Shown here: positions 44,250 through 53,523 of the stretch, piece by piece
Position numbering within the stretch: the first letter of the stretch is position 1
Layout of the letters: the number at the start of each line of letters is the position of its first letter
Assembly (NCBI GenBank): GCA_951812525.1
Contig: OX638316.1
Span: forward strand, 3,528,506 to 3,592,505
Direction of reading: 5' to 3'
Length of the DNA: 64,000 nucleotides
Source: an uncultured Poribacteria bacterium
GTDB taxonomy: Bacteria > Poribacteria > WGA-4E > WGA-3G
Translations under genes and position numbers: made by a program
The notes under the pieces: generated by a model
The model's database searches: none
What the model was told of the DNA's origin: nothing
Seen by the model: only the letters and a program-made list of their open reading frames with translations

Positions 44250-45074
44250 ATGTCGAAAAAGCAGATAAATGTTTTGGTTTTCGGGGCACATCCCGACGAT
44301 TGTGATATTAAAGCAGGCGGTGTCGCTGCGTTGTATGTGGAACAGGGACATCGCGTTAAATTTGTTTCTGTTACAAACGGTGATGCTGGTCACCACGAGA
44401 TGGGTGGTGGTTCCTTGGCACAACGACGAAACGCGGAAGCACAAGCCGCCGCAGAAATTATCGGTATTGAATATGAACTACTGGACAATCACGACGGCGA
44501 ACTGATGCCGACTTTGGAAAATCGTTACAAAATTATCCGCACGATTCGTGAATTCCAACCGGATCTGATTATGACGCATCGCCCTAACGATTATCACCCA
44601 GATCATCGGTATACGTCAACGCTGGTGCAGGATGCCGCATATATGGTGACCGTCCCGAATATCTGTGCGCTTACGCCACATCTGGAGAAAAATCCCGTCA
44701 TCGCCTATTTGAGCGACGGTTTCATGAAACCCTACCCGTTCACACCGGATGTAGTTGTCGGCATTGATGACGTTATTGAACAGAAGATTGATATGCTTCA
44801 CTGCCACGTCTCACAGTTCTACGAGTGGCTGCCTTACAATAGTGGTACATTGGACAGTGTTCCTACCGATGCATCAGCACGACGTGCGTGGATGGCAGAT
44901 GGACGTTCAAATCGTTTTCGCGACACTGCCGATAAGTACCGCGATTTGCTGATAGCACTGTATGGCGAAGAATCAGGCGCACAAATCGAATATGCTGAAG
45001 CATTTGAAGGGTGCGAATACGGTTCACCACTGACAGCAGATAATATCCCTACTCTCTTCCCATTTTTTGAATAA
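44250..45074 (+). CDS. PIG-L/LmbE-family N-deacetylase
   Basis: Zn-dependent deacetylase of 274 aa. The AHPDD motif (FGAHPDDCDIKAGG) and the third metal ligand region RPNDYHPDHRYTS are intact. The family removes acetyl groups from GlcNAc-type sugars (MshB, BshB, PIG-L). GGAAGACG lies about 6 nt before the ATG. Partner genes for bacillithiol or mycothiol synthesis are not present, so the sugar substrate is unknown. Confidence 0.9.
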   Translation: MSKKQINVLVFGAHPDDCDIKAGGVAALYVEQGHRVKFVSVTNGDAGHHEMGGGSLAQRRNAEAQAAAEIIGIEYELLDNHDGELMPTLENRYKIIRTIREFQPDLIMTHRPNDYHPDHRYTSTLVQDAAYMVTVPNICALTPHLEKNPVIAYLSDGFMKPYPFTPDVVVGIDDVIEQKIDMLHCHVSQFYEWLPYNSGTLDSVPTDASARRAWMADGRSNRFRDTADKYRDLLIALYGEESGAQIEYAEAFEGCEYGSPLTADNIPTLFPFFE

Positions 45075-45093
45075 GGAGTCTCGTTTTAGCCAC

Positions 45094-45354
45094 ATGCCAA
45101 CAGAACAAGCCAGTGCCAGGACGCTCATGGTCATTGTCAGCGTTATCGGTCTTATCTTTGCGATTGTTATGGTTATTCTCTTTTTCAATGCTGCACCAGC
45201 GCGTTCTAACATTGAGGAACATCGCGGTTCAGAGGCAGACGTTGAATGCCTGAAATGCCATTTGAAGGGTGATGAAAAATCACCGACGATGCCACATCTG
45301 AATCTCGGTAGATGTACCCTGTGCCACGGAATGTCGAAGGAAGAGCCGCGCTAA
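45094..45354 (+). CDS. Small membrane-anchored di-heme cytochrome c
   Basis: Protein of 86 aa. One N-terminal TM helix (LMVIVSVIGLIFAIVMVILFF) is followed by a short periplasmic part with two CxxCH haem sites, CLKCH and CTLCH. The ATG at 45094 is used; AAGGAG lies 15 nt upstream, long but the only good site, and a TTG at 45067 is the alternative. Likely an electron carrier on the outer face of the inner membrane. Partner unknown. Confidence 0.78.
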   Translation: MPTEQASARTLMVIVSVIGLIFAIVMVILFFNAAPARSNIEEHRGSEADVECLKCHLKGDEKSPTMPHLNLGRCTLCHGMSKEEPR

Positions 45355-45368
45355 AAACTAAGCACACG

Positions 45369-46265
45369 CTATTGCGTATCTGCAAATTGGGAAACCGCTT
45401 TGATGCCTACCCACGTAATATTATCTTCTGTTTCACGGACAACCTGAACGCATTGAAACTGGTGTGCCTCTAAAACCGATTTAACCTGTGCGAGTTCTGT
45501 GTCAAGTATCCCGGAGAAAATGACGATTCCCGCCGCATGCAATCGTGGGGCACAGTATGGAACGATTGGAAGAATCGCTTTCGTTAAGATGTTTCCGACG
45601 ATAAGATGATATTTGCCTTCCACGTCCTTGAGTCCATCACCTTGGGTCAAGTTAACCTGCGATGCGATGCCATTTATTTCAAAATTCGCTGCTGCAACAG
45701 GAATCGCTGTCGCGTCTAATTCGATGGCATCAACCCGTTGTGCTCCCAACTTCATAGCGGCGATAGTTAAGATACCAGAACCGCAGCCGATATCGACGAC
45801 ATGGGAGTGTGATTCAATTGCGTCTTCCAATAATTCGAGGGAGAGTCGCGTGGTGGGATGGTGACCAGTGCCGAATGCCATACCTGGGTCAAGTTGAATC
45901 AAAACATCCGTCTCGTTGTGAGAGACGTTACTCCACGTCGGTATAATGAGAATCCGTTTACCGACGCGCCGTGGTGGGAAAGCGGCTTTCCACGCTTCTT
46001 CCCAATTCTCAGATTTGACAGGTTTTAAATCGATTCTGGCAGGATGTGACTGTATTCCCCAAGTCGGAAGTTCGGCAAGGAAATCGCGGAGCCTCTGCAT
46101 TCGCGAGCCGACTCGGTCATCTAATGGATAATAGGCGATGAGGTTTACGGTGGACGCATCGCTATCCTTGAATTCAACGCCTGTCGCGTTCAACTCAAAG
46201 AGACAGTTCGCCACTGCTTCCGATGCTTCTGGGGAGGTGGTTACCGTGATTCTCGCCCAATTCAT
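45369..46265 (-). CDS. prmA: Ribosomal protein L11 methyltransferase
   Basis: Protein of 298 aa. PrmA trimethylates ribosomal protein L11. The N-terminal substrate domain has the family stretch ENWEEAWKAAFPP, followed by DPGMAFGTGHHPTTRL and SAM motif VVDIGCGSGILTIAAMKLGA. GNILTKAILPI stands for the usual NI(L/V)A block. It lies after dnaJ on the same strand, as in many bacteria, separated here by a 261-bp repeat-bearing gap. Confidence 0.93.
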   Translation of the reverse strand: MNWARITVTTSPEASEAVANCLFELNATGVEFKDSDASTVNLIAYYPLDDRVGSRMQRLRDFLAELPTWGIQSHPARIDLKPVKSENWEEAWKAAFPPRRVGKRILIIPTWSNVSHNETDVLIQLDPGMAFGTGHHPTTRLSLELLEDAIESHSHVVDIGCGSGILTIAAMKLGAQRVDAIELDATAIPVAAANFEINGIASQVNLTQGDGLKDVEGKYHLIVGNILTKAILPIVPYCAPRLHAAGIVIFSGILDTELAQVKSVLEAHQFQCVQVVRETEDNITWVGIKAVSQFADTQ

Positions 46266-46370
46266 TTTTTACCGTGCCTAAGTGCTTATACACCGTTCAC
46301 ATACTCTCTAAAAATCGAATGGTTTTATCTATGGTAGATATTAGAATTACCTATACATTTTGCCCGGCGC

Positions 46371-46458
46371 GGTTAGAAACCGCGCCTACCGACTACTTGG
46401 TGAGGTTAGAAACCGCGCCTACCGGCTACTTGGTGAGGTTAGAAACCGCGCCTACCGG
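46371..46458. repeat. 33-bp tandem AACCGCGCC repeats
   Basis: Two full 33-bp units and a third partial one (starting at 46371, 46404 and 46437), each beginning GGTTAGAAACCGCGCCTACCG. The unit contains the dispersed AACCGC palindrome plus a CTACTTGGTGA linker. A leading CTATGGTAGATATT tract also occurs at about 15660. The rest of the gap (46266-46526) shows no gene. Confidence 0.9.
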
Positions 46459-46526
46459 TGTGTCGCGTTTTTGAGTTTGCGGTTTGCTAAAATGTAAATG
46501 TATTTTCATAATTCACCATATATGGA

Positions 46527-47642
46527 TTATTCGTCTTCATCATTGCGTCCGAGCAACTTATCCCAAAATCCACCGTGATCATTGTCATGGAGTTCACCAC
46601 GCAAGTTCGCAAATTCTTCTAACTTCTCGCGTTCTGCCGCATTAAGGTATTTAGGCGTTTCGATCTCGATAGCGACAACTAGATCGCCTGAATAGGAGCG
46701 TCTGTAATGTGGAATACCTTTGTTGGGGATACGTAACTGAGTGCCGTACTGCGTGCCGGGTGGGATTTGCAACGTTTCGGGTCCGTCGATGCCATCAACT
46801 GTAATTCTTCCACCGAGTGCGGCTTGAACGAATGAAATTTTGGCTGATGTAATAAGGTCATTTTGGTTGCGTTGGAAGCGTTCATGGGGTACAACATTGA
46901 TGACAACATATAGATCACCCGGAGGTGCCCCGTTAGCACCTGCCTCACCTTCACCGCGCAACTGGTACTTGAAACCGGTGTCAACGCCCTTGTCAATATT
47001 CAGTTTGATCTCGGCGGAATTTCGGATGAGTCCTTTCCCTGCACAAGACGGACACGGATCTTGAATCATTTCACCTTCACCGCGGCAGTTCGGACAGGTT
47101 CTGGACATTGTGAAGAAACCCTGCGTTTGACTGACTTGACCTCGCCCGTGGCATTGCGGACACGTCACAACCCGCGTTCCGTGCCTTGCCCCACTACCAT
47201 CACATGTAGAACAGGATTCAATCCGTGGCACATGAAGTGTCTCCTGTTTGCCGTGGATGACATCCTCAAGTGAGACTTCGAGGTTGTATTGTAAACTTCG
47301 ACCGCGTTTGGGGGATCTTTGGGTTCCACCAAATCCACCTAAGAGATCTCCAAAGACGTCTCCGAAAATGTCGTCGAGATTCACGCCGAAGCCGCTGAAA
47401 TCGCTACCGCTGTTCTCTAATCCTGCGTGTCCATACCTGTCATAAAGTTGTCGTTTTTCAGGCGTACGCAGCACCTCGTAAGCCTCAGTAGCCTCCTTAA
47501 ATTTGTTTTCGGCTTCATCATTCCCAGGGTTTTTATCGGGATGGAATTGAATGGCGAGTTTGCGATATGCCTTCTTTATCTCATCTTCGTCGGCATCACG
47601 ATTCACGTTCAGAATTTCATAATAGTCGCGTTTTTGCGTCAT
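46527..47642 (-). CDS. dnaJ: Chaperone DnaJ (Hsp40)
   Basis: Protein of 371 aa. J-domain at 1-70 with HPD (FHPDKNPG), a short Gly/Phe region, four zinc CxxCxGxG motifs ([32 protein letters not shown]) and the C-terminal substrate domain. It stimulates the ATPase of DnaK, which is not in this window. The ATG at 47642 has GGGGAAGG 8 nt upstream; a GTG at 47651 is less likely. It follows grpE by 20 nt. Confidence 0.97.
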   Translation of the reverse strand: MTQKRDYYEILNVNRDADEDEIKKAYRKLAIQFHPDKNPGNDEAENKFKEATEAYEVLRTPEKRQLYDRYGHAGLENSGSDFSGFGVNLDDIFGDVFGDLLGGFGGTQRSPKRGRSLQYNLEVSLEDVIHGKQETLHVPRIESCSTCDGSGARHGTRVVTCPQCHGRGQVSQTQGFFTMSRTCPNCRGEGEMIQDPCPSCAGKGLIRNSAEIKLNIDKGVDTGFKYQLRGEGEAGANGAPPGDLYVVINVVPHERFQRNQNDLITSAKISFVQAALGGRITVDGIDGPETLQIPPGTQYGTQLRIPNKGIPHYRRSYSGDLVVAIEIETPKYLNAAEREKLEEFANLRGELHDNDHGGFWDKLLGRNDEDE

Positions 47643-47662
47643 GGACGGCACCTTCCCCTTGC

Positions 47663-48520
47663 CTATTCAGTATCGTCAGCAGCATCGCTGTCGTTTGACT
47701 CTTCGTTCACTTCTTCTTTTTCTGCAGGTCCCTGGGATACGACTACTTGTGATGCACGCAGTACGCGGGTGTGCAACATGTATCCGCGCCGGAACTCTTC
47801 AATTACCTTATCCGCTGGTATCTCATCTGATGCCACAGCCATCAATGCCTCATGCCGATATGGGTCGAACGTCTCACTCGCAGCTTCAATCGGCGTAAGT
47901 CCATGGGTTTTAAGTGCGCTTAATAACTGTTTATAAACGAGTTGGACACCTTCGTTGAAGGTGGCGAGATCGGGTGAGACATCGTCGGTTTCAACTTTCT
48001 CACTTACGCTTTTAATCGCCGCTTCAAAACTATCGAGTACAGGCACCATGCCTTCCAAAATTTCTTCGTTAGCGAACTTGAGTTTCCGTTGATAGTCAAT
48101 TTCCATACGTTTTTTAGTGTTTTCAGCTTCGGCGGCTGTCCGTAGCAGAAGGTCGCGTTCGGCTTTGTATTCCTCATGGACGTGTTGCACGGCGGCTTCT
48201 ACCTCTTTTTCGAGTTCTGTACGGAACAATTCCTCGCGTTCGGCTTCGTATTGACCGTGTACACGTTGTACAATCGCCTCTACCTCTTCCTTGACTTTCG
48301 AGGTTAGGTTGGCAGCCGTCTCTTCAACGGCGGTCGTACGATCTTCTATCCCTTTTTTTACTTCTGATTTAACAGTGTCAAATGCTGTCTCTGCAATCTC
48401 TCGCATACGTATGACAAATGTTTTCTCTTCGGGCATGTCAGAATCGTTATTGGGAGATGTTTCTGTGTTTTCTGCTTCTTCTATTTTTGTTTCTATCTTT
48501 ATCTCTTTAACGTCAGCCAT
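47663..48520 (-). CDS. grpE: GrpE nucleotide exchange factor with long N-terminal coiled coil
   Basis: Protein of 285 aa, about 90 longer than most GrpE. The C-terminal 170 residues are standard ([59 protein letters not shown]). The N-terminal extension is acidic and coiled-coil, and includes a duplicated stretch ([19 protein letters not shown] and [19 protein letters not shown]). GrpE releases ADP from DnaK. The extension may act as a longer thermosensing stalk; that is speculation. Co-transcribed with dnaJ. Confidence 0.93.
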   Translation of the reverse strand: MADVKEIKIETKIEEAENTETSPNNDSDMPEEKTFVIRMREIAETAFDTVKSEVKKGIEDRTTAVEETAANLTSKVKEEVEAIVQRVHGQYEAEREELFRTELEKEVEAAVQHVHEEYKAERDLLLRTAAEAENTKKRMEIDYQRKLKFANEEILEGMVPVLDSFEAAIKSVSEKVETDDVSPDLATFNEGVQLVYKQLLSALKTHGLTPIEAASETFDPYRHEALMAVASDEIPADKVIEEFRRGYMLHTRVLRASQVVVSQGPAEKEEVNEESNDSDAADDTE

Positions 48521-48588
48521 AATGAAATCCTTTTTTTATCAGATTACTGGTTGTTTTCCTGCAAGTCCAGTTTTCGGGATCGTCAGTT

Positions 48589-49335
48589 TTAGCCGTGAAC
48601 GGCGTCAGCAAACTCTTTCATCAGTTCAAAAGAGCCATTTTTCTCAAGAACATTGCCTGTTACGACGAAATCAGCACCCGCCGCTACCTTTTTCGCTGCG
48701 ATTTCTGGAGTGCGAATGCCGCCACCGACAATTAGAGGAATGCTGATTTGTGCTTTCACTGTGGAAATCATTTCGTTTGGGACGGGATAGGTCGCACCAC
48801 TCCCTGCTTCTAAGTATACCATCTGCATGCCAAGATATTGTGCGGCTAATGCGTGCGGTCCGGCGATATCCGGCTTATCGCGCGGGATAGGTATTGTCCC
48901 GCTCATAAATTCAACGGAGGTTGTGTTGCCACCTTCGATGAGCATGTAGCCCGTGGGAATAGGTTCAAGCCCGTGGTGTTGTATCCACGGCGCGGCTTTA
49001 ACTTGTTCGCCGATGAGATAGTTTGGATTGCGGCCGCTGATAAGACTGATATAGAGAATAGCATCAGCGTGAGGGGTTAGGTGCATCGAATCGCCCGGAA
49101 AAAGCACAACTGGAAGTGCTGTCTCCTGTTTGATTGTTTTCGCAATTGGATGCAAATCGTTCGTTAGAAAACTGCCGCCTAACAAAATCGCATCTGCCCC
49201 AGCTTTCTCTACCTCGCCTACGAGTTTGGCACACTTTGTGACCTCACACTGCTCAGGATCGATTAGAACAAGATAGCCAGCATTACGCTTTTTCAATACC
49301 TCGTTAAAGTGGTTCAAAACCCAATTTGATCTCAA
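48589..49335 (-). CDS. Geranylgeranylglyceryl phosphate synthase-like (GGGPS/PcrB family)
   Basis: Protein of 248 aa. The TTG at 49335 is chosen because AAGGA lies 9 nt upstream and it gives the usual family length; an ATG at 49431 would add 32 atypical residues. TIM-barrel motifs are clear: YLVLIDPEQ, ADAILLGGSFL, LFPGDSMHLTPHADAILYISLISGRNPNYLIG, YMLIEGGNTTSVEF, VYLEAGSGA and VGGGIRTPEIA. In archaea the enzyme links geranylgeranyl diphosphate to glycerol-1-phosphate, the first step of ether-lipid synthesis; bacterial PcrB forms use other prenyls. A UbiA-type gene lies 1.3 kb upstream on the same strand. Confidence 0.88.
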   Translation of the reverse strand: MRSNWVLNHFNEVLKKRNAGYLVLIDPEQCEVTKCAKLVGEVEKAGADAILLGGSFLTNDLHPIAKTIKQETALPVVLFPGDSMHLTPHADAILYISLISGRNPNYLIGEQVKAAPWIQHHGLEPIPTGYMLIEGGNTTSVEFMSGTIPIPRDKPDIAGPHALAAQYLGMQMVYLEAGSGATYPVPNEMISTVKAQISIPLIVGGGIRTPEIAAKKVAAGADFVVTGNVLEKNGSFELMKEFADAVHG

Positions 49336-49446
49336 ATGCGATTTGTCCTTTTTTAGACATGTTAAATCTCGGTTGCAAACTATCCTTTTTGAAGGACTAG
49401 CTGCAGCCCACACTTTTAAGAATTTTACCATATTTACAGCGATTTG

Positions 49447-50667
49447 TCAAATTCTCTGCTGTCGTGCCAGTTCATAGAGCAGAACCCCTGCCGCGACCCC
49501 AACGTTGAGCGATGATTGTCCAGATGCCATCGGGATGCGGACGAGTTCTGTGCAGTGCTGGCGTGCTTCTATAGAAAGCCCTGTATTCTCGTTACCGACA
49601 ACGATAGCCGTGGGTCGTGAAAATGCTGTGGTGTATAACTCTTTTTCTGCGCTGCCGGTTCCACCGAATACATTCCAGCCTGATGCGCGTAGTGCCTCAA
49701 TGGCAGCACCGATATCTTTTGCATTGTACAACGGCACACGCCCAACCGCGCCTCGCGACGCGCGCACACAATTCTTATGGAATGGACTTGCCCCGACACT
49801 GCTCAGTAAGATAGCGGACACGCCTGCTGCATCTGCTGTACGCAATGTCATACCCAAATTGTCAGGGTTGGCGACGTTCTCGGCGATGAGCATTGTACAT
49901 CCCGGACTAAAGTGAAAATTGGGTTCACCCGATGCTGACAAAAATTGCTGGAACTGAAAGTGTACCGCCGCCATAACTGACGGGATCGGACGGGTCGTGC
50001 TGATGGAACCCATCACGCCATCACTCACGTGGTAACAGGAAAGATTGTCCGCAAATGCTCGCTTTAAGAGGTTTTTCCCTTCTGAGGTTGCAAGTAGAGC
50101 AGTGGTATAAAGAACTCCGTCAATCGGCAGTCCATCGTCAACTGCTCTTTCTACCATCAGGTCTCCTTCAACAACGAATTGTGAGTGCTCAAGTTTACCC
50201 TTCAAGGTAGCCAATTTGCGCATATATGTAGCAATCTCGTCTTTGCGTTTAGAAACAGTCCGGTGCTCGGCTACCGTGCCACTCCCTCTTTTAACACCCC
50301 GATAAAATCTTCCAGCATCTCCATCAACAACATCACCTTCTAAGACATCGCGAATTCCGTTATCCATCCACGCCTCTGTTAGGTGGAACATTCCGGTGTA
50401 TCGTCTCGGAAAGGCGAGGAGTAGTTCTCTTAAACTTCGTTCAGTTGTAGCATTGAGATAGACCTGATAGTCAACATCGACGGTGTTCTCTGGTGTCATC
50501 AATAGGACCCCGTCGAGTTCTTTCCAACCTGAGGTAAGGACTTGATAGGTGGGGTGCCATTCTCCGGTTTTGGAAAAGGTGTGGTATGCCTGCTTAAAGC
50601 GCGAGACTATCTTAGTGTCCGGGTTTTCTCTCTCCAAGAAAGCGATAACTTTATCGTAGTTTGTCAT
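49447..50667 (-). CDS. TrmH/SpoU-family RNA 2'-O-methyltransferase with extra N-terminal domain
   Basis: Protein of 406 aa. The ATG at 50667 overlaps the UbiA stop (ATGA), a translational coupling that decides the start over the longer frame to 50742. The C-terminal SPOUT domain has motif 1 IAENVANPDNLGMTLRTADA, motif 2 VVGNENTGLS and motif 3 IPMASGQSSLNVGVAAGVLL. Residues about 140-245 form the L30e-like RNA-binding domain (EHSQFVVEGDLMVERAVDD). The first ~130 residues are an extra domain of uncertain identity, weakly GNAT-like. Target could be tRNA or rRNA. Confidence 0.85.
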   Translation of the reverse strand: MTNYDKVIAFLERENPDTKIVSRFKQAYHTFSKTGEWHPTYQVLTSGWKELDGVLLMTPENTVDVDYQVYLNATTERSLRELLLAFPRRYTGMFHLTEAWMDNGIRDVLEGDVVDGDAGRFYRGVKRGSGTVAEHRTVSKRKDEIATYMRKLATLKGKLEHSQFVVEGDLMVERAVDDGLPIDGVLYTTALLATSEGKNLLKRAFADNLSCYHVSDGVMGSISTTRPIPSVMAAVHFQFQQFLSASGEPNFHFSPGCTMLIAENVANPDNLGMTLRTADAAGVSAILLSSVGASPFHKNCVRASRGAVGRVPLYNAKDIGAAIEALRASGWNVFGGTGSAEKELYTTAFSRPTAIVVGNENTGLSIEARQHCTELVRIPMASGQSSLNVGVAAGVLLYELARQQRI

Positions 50668-51512
50668 ACAAATGTTCCGAGGTAGATTGCCCCGAGCCCC
50701 ACAAATATGTCCCACTTCATCCAACGTTGGATGGACGCACAACTTTCTCTAGAAGCATCACGCAATAGACGGATTGCCAACCCGATGAGCACAAGATCGA
50801 CACCAAGTACGACCACCAGTAGATAATGCCATGCGTACCATCCAAGCAGATATGGGATAGGACTAAATAGAATGACGAGTGCCATGAAACCGAGTGCTGT
50901 TCCTACAGCGAGCCGTGGATTAAGAATCGCGAGGGTTTTAACGTTGTTTTTCAGATCGCCTTCTGTATCCTCAATATCTTTGATAATTTCTCGTGCGGCT
51001 GTGAACAAGAACGCAAAGATGGCGGGAACTAGTGTGCCTTGCACCGAGTCTATCGCTATGCCTCCAGCAATGAAGGTTACCCCGGTTAAGCCGCTGACGA
51101 CCAAATTTCCGATAAACGGGGTGCGTTTTAACCAGAAAGCGTAGCCGACAAGTGCAGCGGATACAAGCATTGCAAAACTTATAGCAGTTCTATTAATGAG
51201 TGTTCCGAGCCAGATACCGATTGCGATGAGAATTACCGAGAAAATCAGAGCGTGCAGTCTCTGGATTCGTCCAGAAGGAAGTGGTCTCCGAGGACGATTA
51301 ATCCTGTCTATATTGTAGTCACAATAGTCGTTTATAGCGTTCCCTGCAGACAAGAGAAGGAAAGCAGCGATAGAAACCAGCAGCAGCCGCATATCCCAGA
51401 GGTTGTCCGTGCTGCCGGTGCTTGCGAATACACCGCCGAGCCATGCCGAGATAAAAGCAATGATTCCGTTGAGGGGACGTGCCAATTCAAGGTAAGCGAG
51501 TACCGTCTTCAT
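50664..51512 (-). CDS. UbiA-family prenyltransferase (DGGGP synthase-like)
   Basis: Integral membrane prenyltransferase of 282 aa with about eight TM segments. The first Asp-rich motif is NDYCDYNIDRINRPRRPLPSG and the second DIEDTEGD. The spacing and the INRPxRPxPSG block resemble archaeal digeranylgeranylglyceryl phosphate synthases more than UbiA or MenA. It is translationally coupled to the TrmH gene and close to a GGGPS-like gene, so an ether-lipid role is plausible. A quinone or haem pathway is the alternative. Confidence 0.85.
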   Translation of the reverse strand: MKTVLAYLELARPLNGIIAFISAWLGGVFASTGSTDNLWDMRLLLVSIAAFLLLSAGNAINDYCDYNIDRINRPRRPLPSGRIQRLHALIFSVILIAIGIWLGTLINRTAISFAMLVSAALVGYAFWLKRTPFIGNLVVSGLTGVTFIAGGIAIDSVQGTLVPAIFAFLFTAAREIIKDIEDTEGDLKNNVKTLAILNPRLAVGTALGFMALVILFSPIPYLLGWYAWHYLLVVVLGVDLVLIGLAIRLLRDASRESCASIQRWMKWDIFVGLGAIYLGTFV

Positions 51513-51801
51513 TTCTCAGGCACCTCAGTCTTATTAGCAATGCGTCAGTTAAGGATAAAGATAGGTGGGCAGATAATACCGGTGTCACAAGCGATTCGAG
51601 TCTTGCAAATAACGTATAGAGACGAAGACTTGCCCGTAATCGCGAGGGTTGAGCGGTATCCGGTGATTGTGGAGATGTGTTACCGTAATGATACCCTAAA
51701 AGGACGAGCATCCAAACTGGAGAAAGAAGTGTCAGGCGCAAAACTGCTACGTAGTCCAAGAGTTGAAACATCTTGTTTCTGGTGGTGTCTTTACTATGCA
51801 T
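51487..51801 (-). pseudogene. Uncertain ORF, possibly a decayed membrane-protein gene
   Basis: An ATG at 51801 overlaps the lpxD stop and opens a frame of 104 codons that runs into the UbiA start. The first third (MFQLLDYVAVLRLTLLSPVW) looks like the N-terminus of a membrane prenyltransferase. The rest turns Ser/Arg/Leu-rich and loses membrane character, as after a frameshift. It may be a broken duplicate of the UbiA gene or simply an open shadow of a 281-bp gap. Confidence 0.3.
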
Positions 51802-52837
51802 CCTCCAACTCTTGGATTTTTGCCTCAAGTTCAGCAACCCGCTTTTGAAGTTTAGCGAAGTTGGGAAGCACTTCTGGCAATTTGCGTGTCGCAGCGTGAA
51901 TTCGCAATTCCTGCTTATGCGGACGCGCTGGGAACCCGGAAAGATGGCTTCCAGCAGGCATATCCTTTGTGACTGCGGATTTCGCGTAAACGACGCTATC
52001 TTCTCCGAGCGTTAAATGCCCCGCTGCCCCCGCATGACCTGCGATGTTTACCCGGTCTCCGAGTATGGTACTACCGGCGATCCCGGCTTGTGCCGCGAGA
52101 CAGCAATCTTCTCCAATGACAACGTTGTGTGCGATTTGAACGAGATTGTCCAGTTTCGTGCCGCGTTTGATAAGTGTTTCGGAGAGCGTAGCTCTATCAA
52201 TGGTGGTATTCGCACCGATCTCAACATCGTCTTCAATGACCACAGTCCCAATCTGTGGGATTTTATGGTGCCGATTGCTAACGGGTGCGAAGCCGAAACC
52301 GTCGCTGCCGATAACAGCGCCGCAGTGGATAATCACCCGATCACCGATTGTTACCTCTTCACGGATGCTGACGTGTGGGTAGATAAGTCCGTCAGCACCG
52401 ATTTTAGTGCCTTCACCGATGTAAACAAAGGGCTGAATGACAGTATCATTGCCGATTTCGACGTTGTCGGCGATATAGGCAAATGCTTGAATTGAGACAC
52501 GATTACCAAGTTTGACGTTCTTTCCTATAATTGCTGTTTCATCAATACCGGGAAGGGCGCGTGGATTTTTGTCCCAAGAGAACATTTCTAAAACTTTAAC
52601 AAAAGCCCAGTACGGATTTTCAACACGAATCGTCGGCTTTCCGTTATCATTTACACCTTGACCAATAATAATTGCGCCAGCTTGCGTGGTTGCAATAGCA
52701 GCGAGATACTTCGGGTTGGCAACAAAGGTAATCTGCGTCGGAAGTGCTTCGTTGATTCCAGAGACTCCCGTAATTTCAATATCACCATCCCCAGAGAGAT
52801 CGCCGTTTAGGCGGTCACAAATTTCCTTAAGTTTCAT
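51794..52837 (-). CDS. lpxD: UDP-3-O-acylglucosamine N-acyltransferase LpxD
   Basis: Protein of 347 aa. The uridine-binding N-terminal domain is at 1-100, a left-handed beta-helix of hexapeptide repeats covers about 105-300, and the catalytic His lies in QIAHNVVIGEDC. A C-terminal coiled helix (LPNFAKLQKRVAELEAKIQEL) trimerises the enzyme. It adds the N-acyl chain in the third step of lipid A synthesis, so the cell should make LPS. It follows skp by 64 nt, the standard bamA-skp-lpxD order. Confidence 0.96.
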   Translation of the reverse strand: MKLKEICDRLNGDLSGDGDIEITGVSGINEALPTQITFVANPKYLAAIATTQAGAIIIGQGVNDNGKPTIRVENPYWAFVKVLEMFSWDKNPRALPGIDETAIIGKNVKLGNRVSIQAFAYIADNVEIGNDTVIQPFVYIGEGTKIGADGLIYPHVSIREEVTIGDRVIIHCGAVIGSDGFGFAPVSNRHHKIPQIGTVVIEDDVEIGANTTIDRATLSETLIKRGTKLDNLVQIAHNVVIGEDCCLAAQAGIAGSTILGDRVNIAGHAGAAGHLTLGEDSVVYAKSAVTKDMPAGSHLSGFPARPHKQELRIHAATRKLPEVLPNFAKLQKRVAELEAKIQELEDA

Positions 52838-52901
52838 ACGCGTTCAGCCATAATCCTTTCTCCGTAGATTGAAAGTTTCGACGGAGTGTAGGCAGTGAGC
52901 G

Positions 52902-53462
52902 TTATTCGGGGGTTTCGTTATTTCCTTCGTTCATCAAGCCGATTAACCGCTGCGTTAAATCAAAATCTTCTTTTACATAGAGCGTGATGAGTCGTTTTTC
53001 GAGAATGATGTCGAAATTTTCGCCTTTGCCGACTTTGACAATCAGTTCCTGAAGACTGTTGTAAATCGGTTCCATCAATTCCTGTTCTTTTTCAAGGAGT
53101 GCTTGTTGTCCGATTTCAACTTCACGCTGGTATTCCTGTTGTTTGAGACGAATTTCGTTGTCCAGATCCGCGGTTTGCGCCCTTTCTACAAAGAGTTCGG
53201 TTTTTGCCTTTTTTTCTTGTAGGGTCCGGATTTCCTCACCCAATTTATCCAATTTTGTTCTCAGACGTTCACTTGCTGCTTTGAGTATGTCCGTTGCATC
53301 CGTTGCTAGTTGAGATCCTTCTAAAACCACTTGGGTGTTCACTACCCCGATTTTGAAAGATTCTTGCCCGATACTGCCCGAACTGAAACAGAAAACGGCG
53401 AGAGCGATAATTAATAACATAGTCAGGCGTGCTGCGCGAGCACCCAACTGCAGTGATTTCAT
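52902..53462 (-). CDS. skp: Periplasmic chaperone Skp/OmpH
   Basis: Protein of 186 aa. Signal peptide (ARLTMLLIIALAVFCFSSG) followed by the OmpH core IGVVNTQVVLEGSQLA and long coiled-coil tentacles (EKKAKTELFVERAQTADLDNEIRLKQQ). Skp carries unfolded outer-membrane proteins to BamA, encoded just upstream. Length and layout are normal for the family. Confidence 0.93.
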   Translation of the reverse strand: MKSLQLGARAARLTMLLIIALAVFCFSSGSIGQESFKIGVVNTQVVLEGSQLATDATDILKAASERLRTKLDKLGEEIRTLQEKKAKTELFVERAQTADLDNEIRLKQQEYQREVEIGQQALLEKEQELMEPIYNSLQELIVKVGKGENFDIILEKRLITLYVKEDFDLTQRLIGLMNEGNNETPE

Positions 53463-53523
53463 AGTAAAAATCCTTTCTCTTGAGAAAGAGATTGGTAGTC
53501 TTATCTTTATTTAATAATAACAA

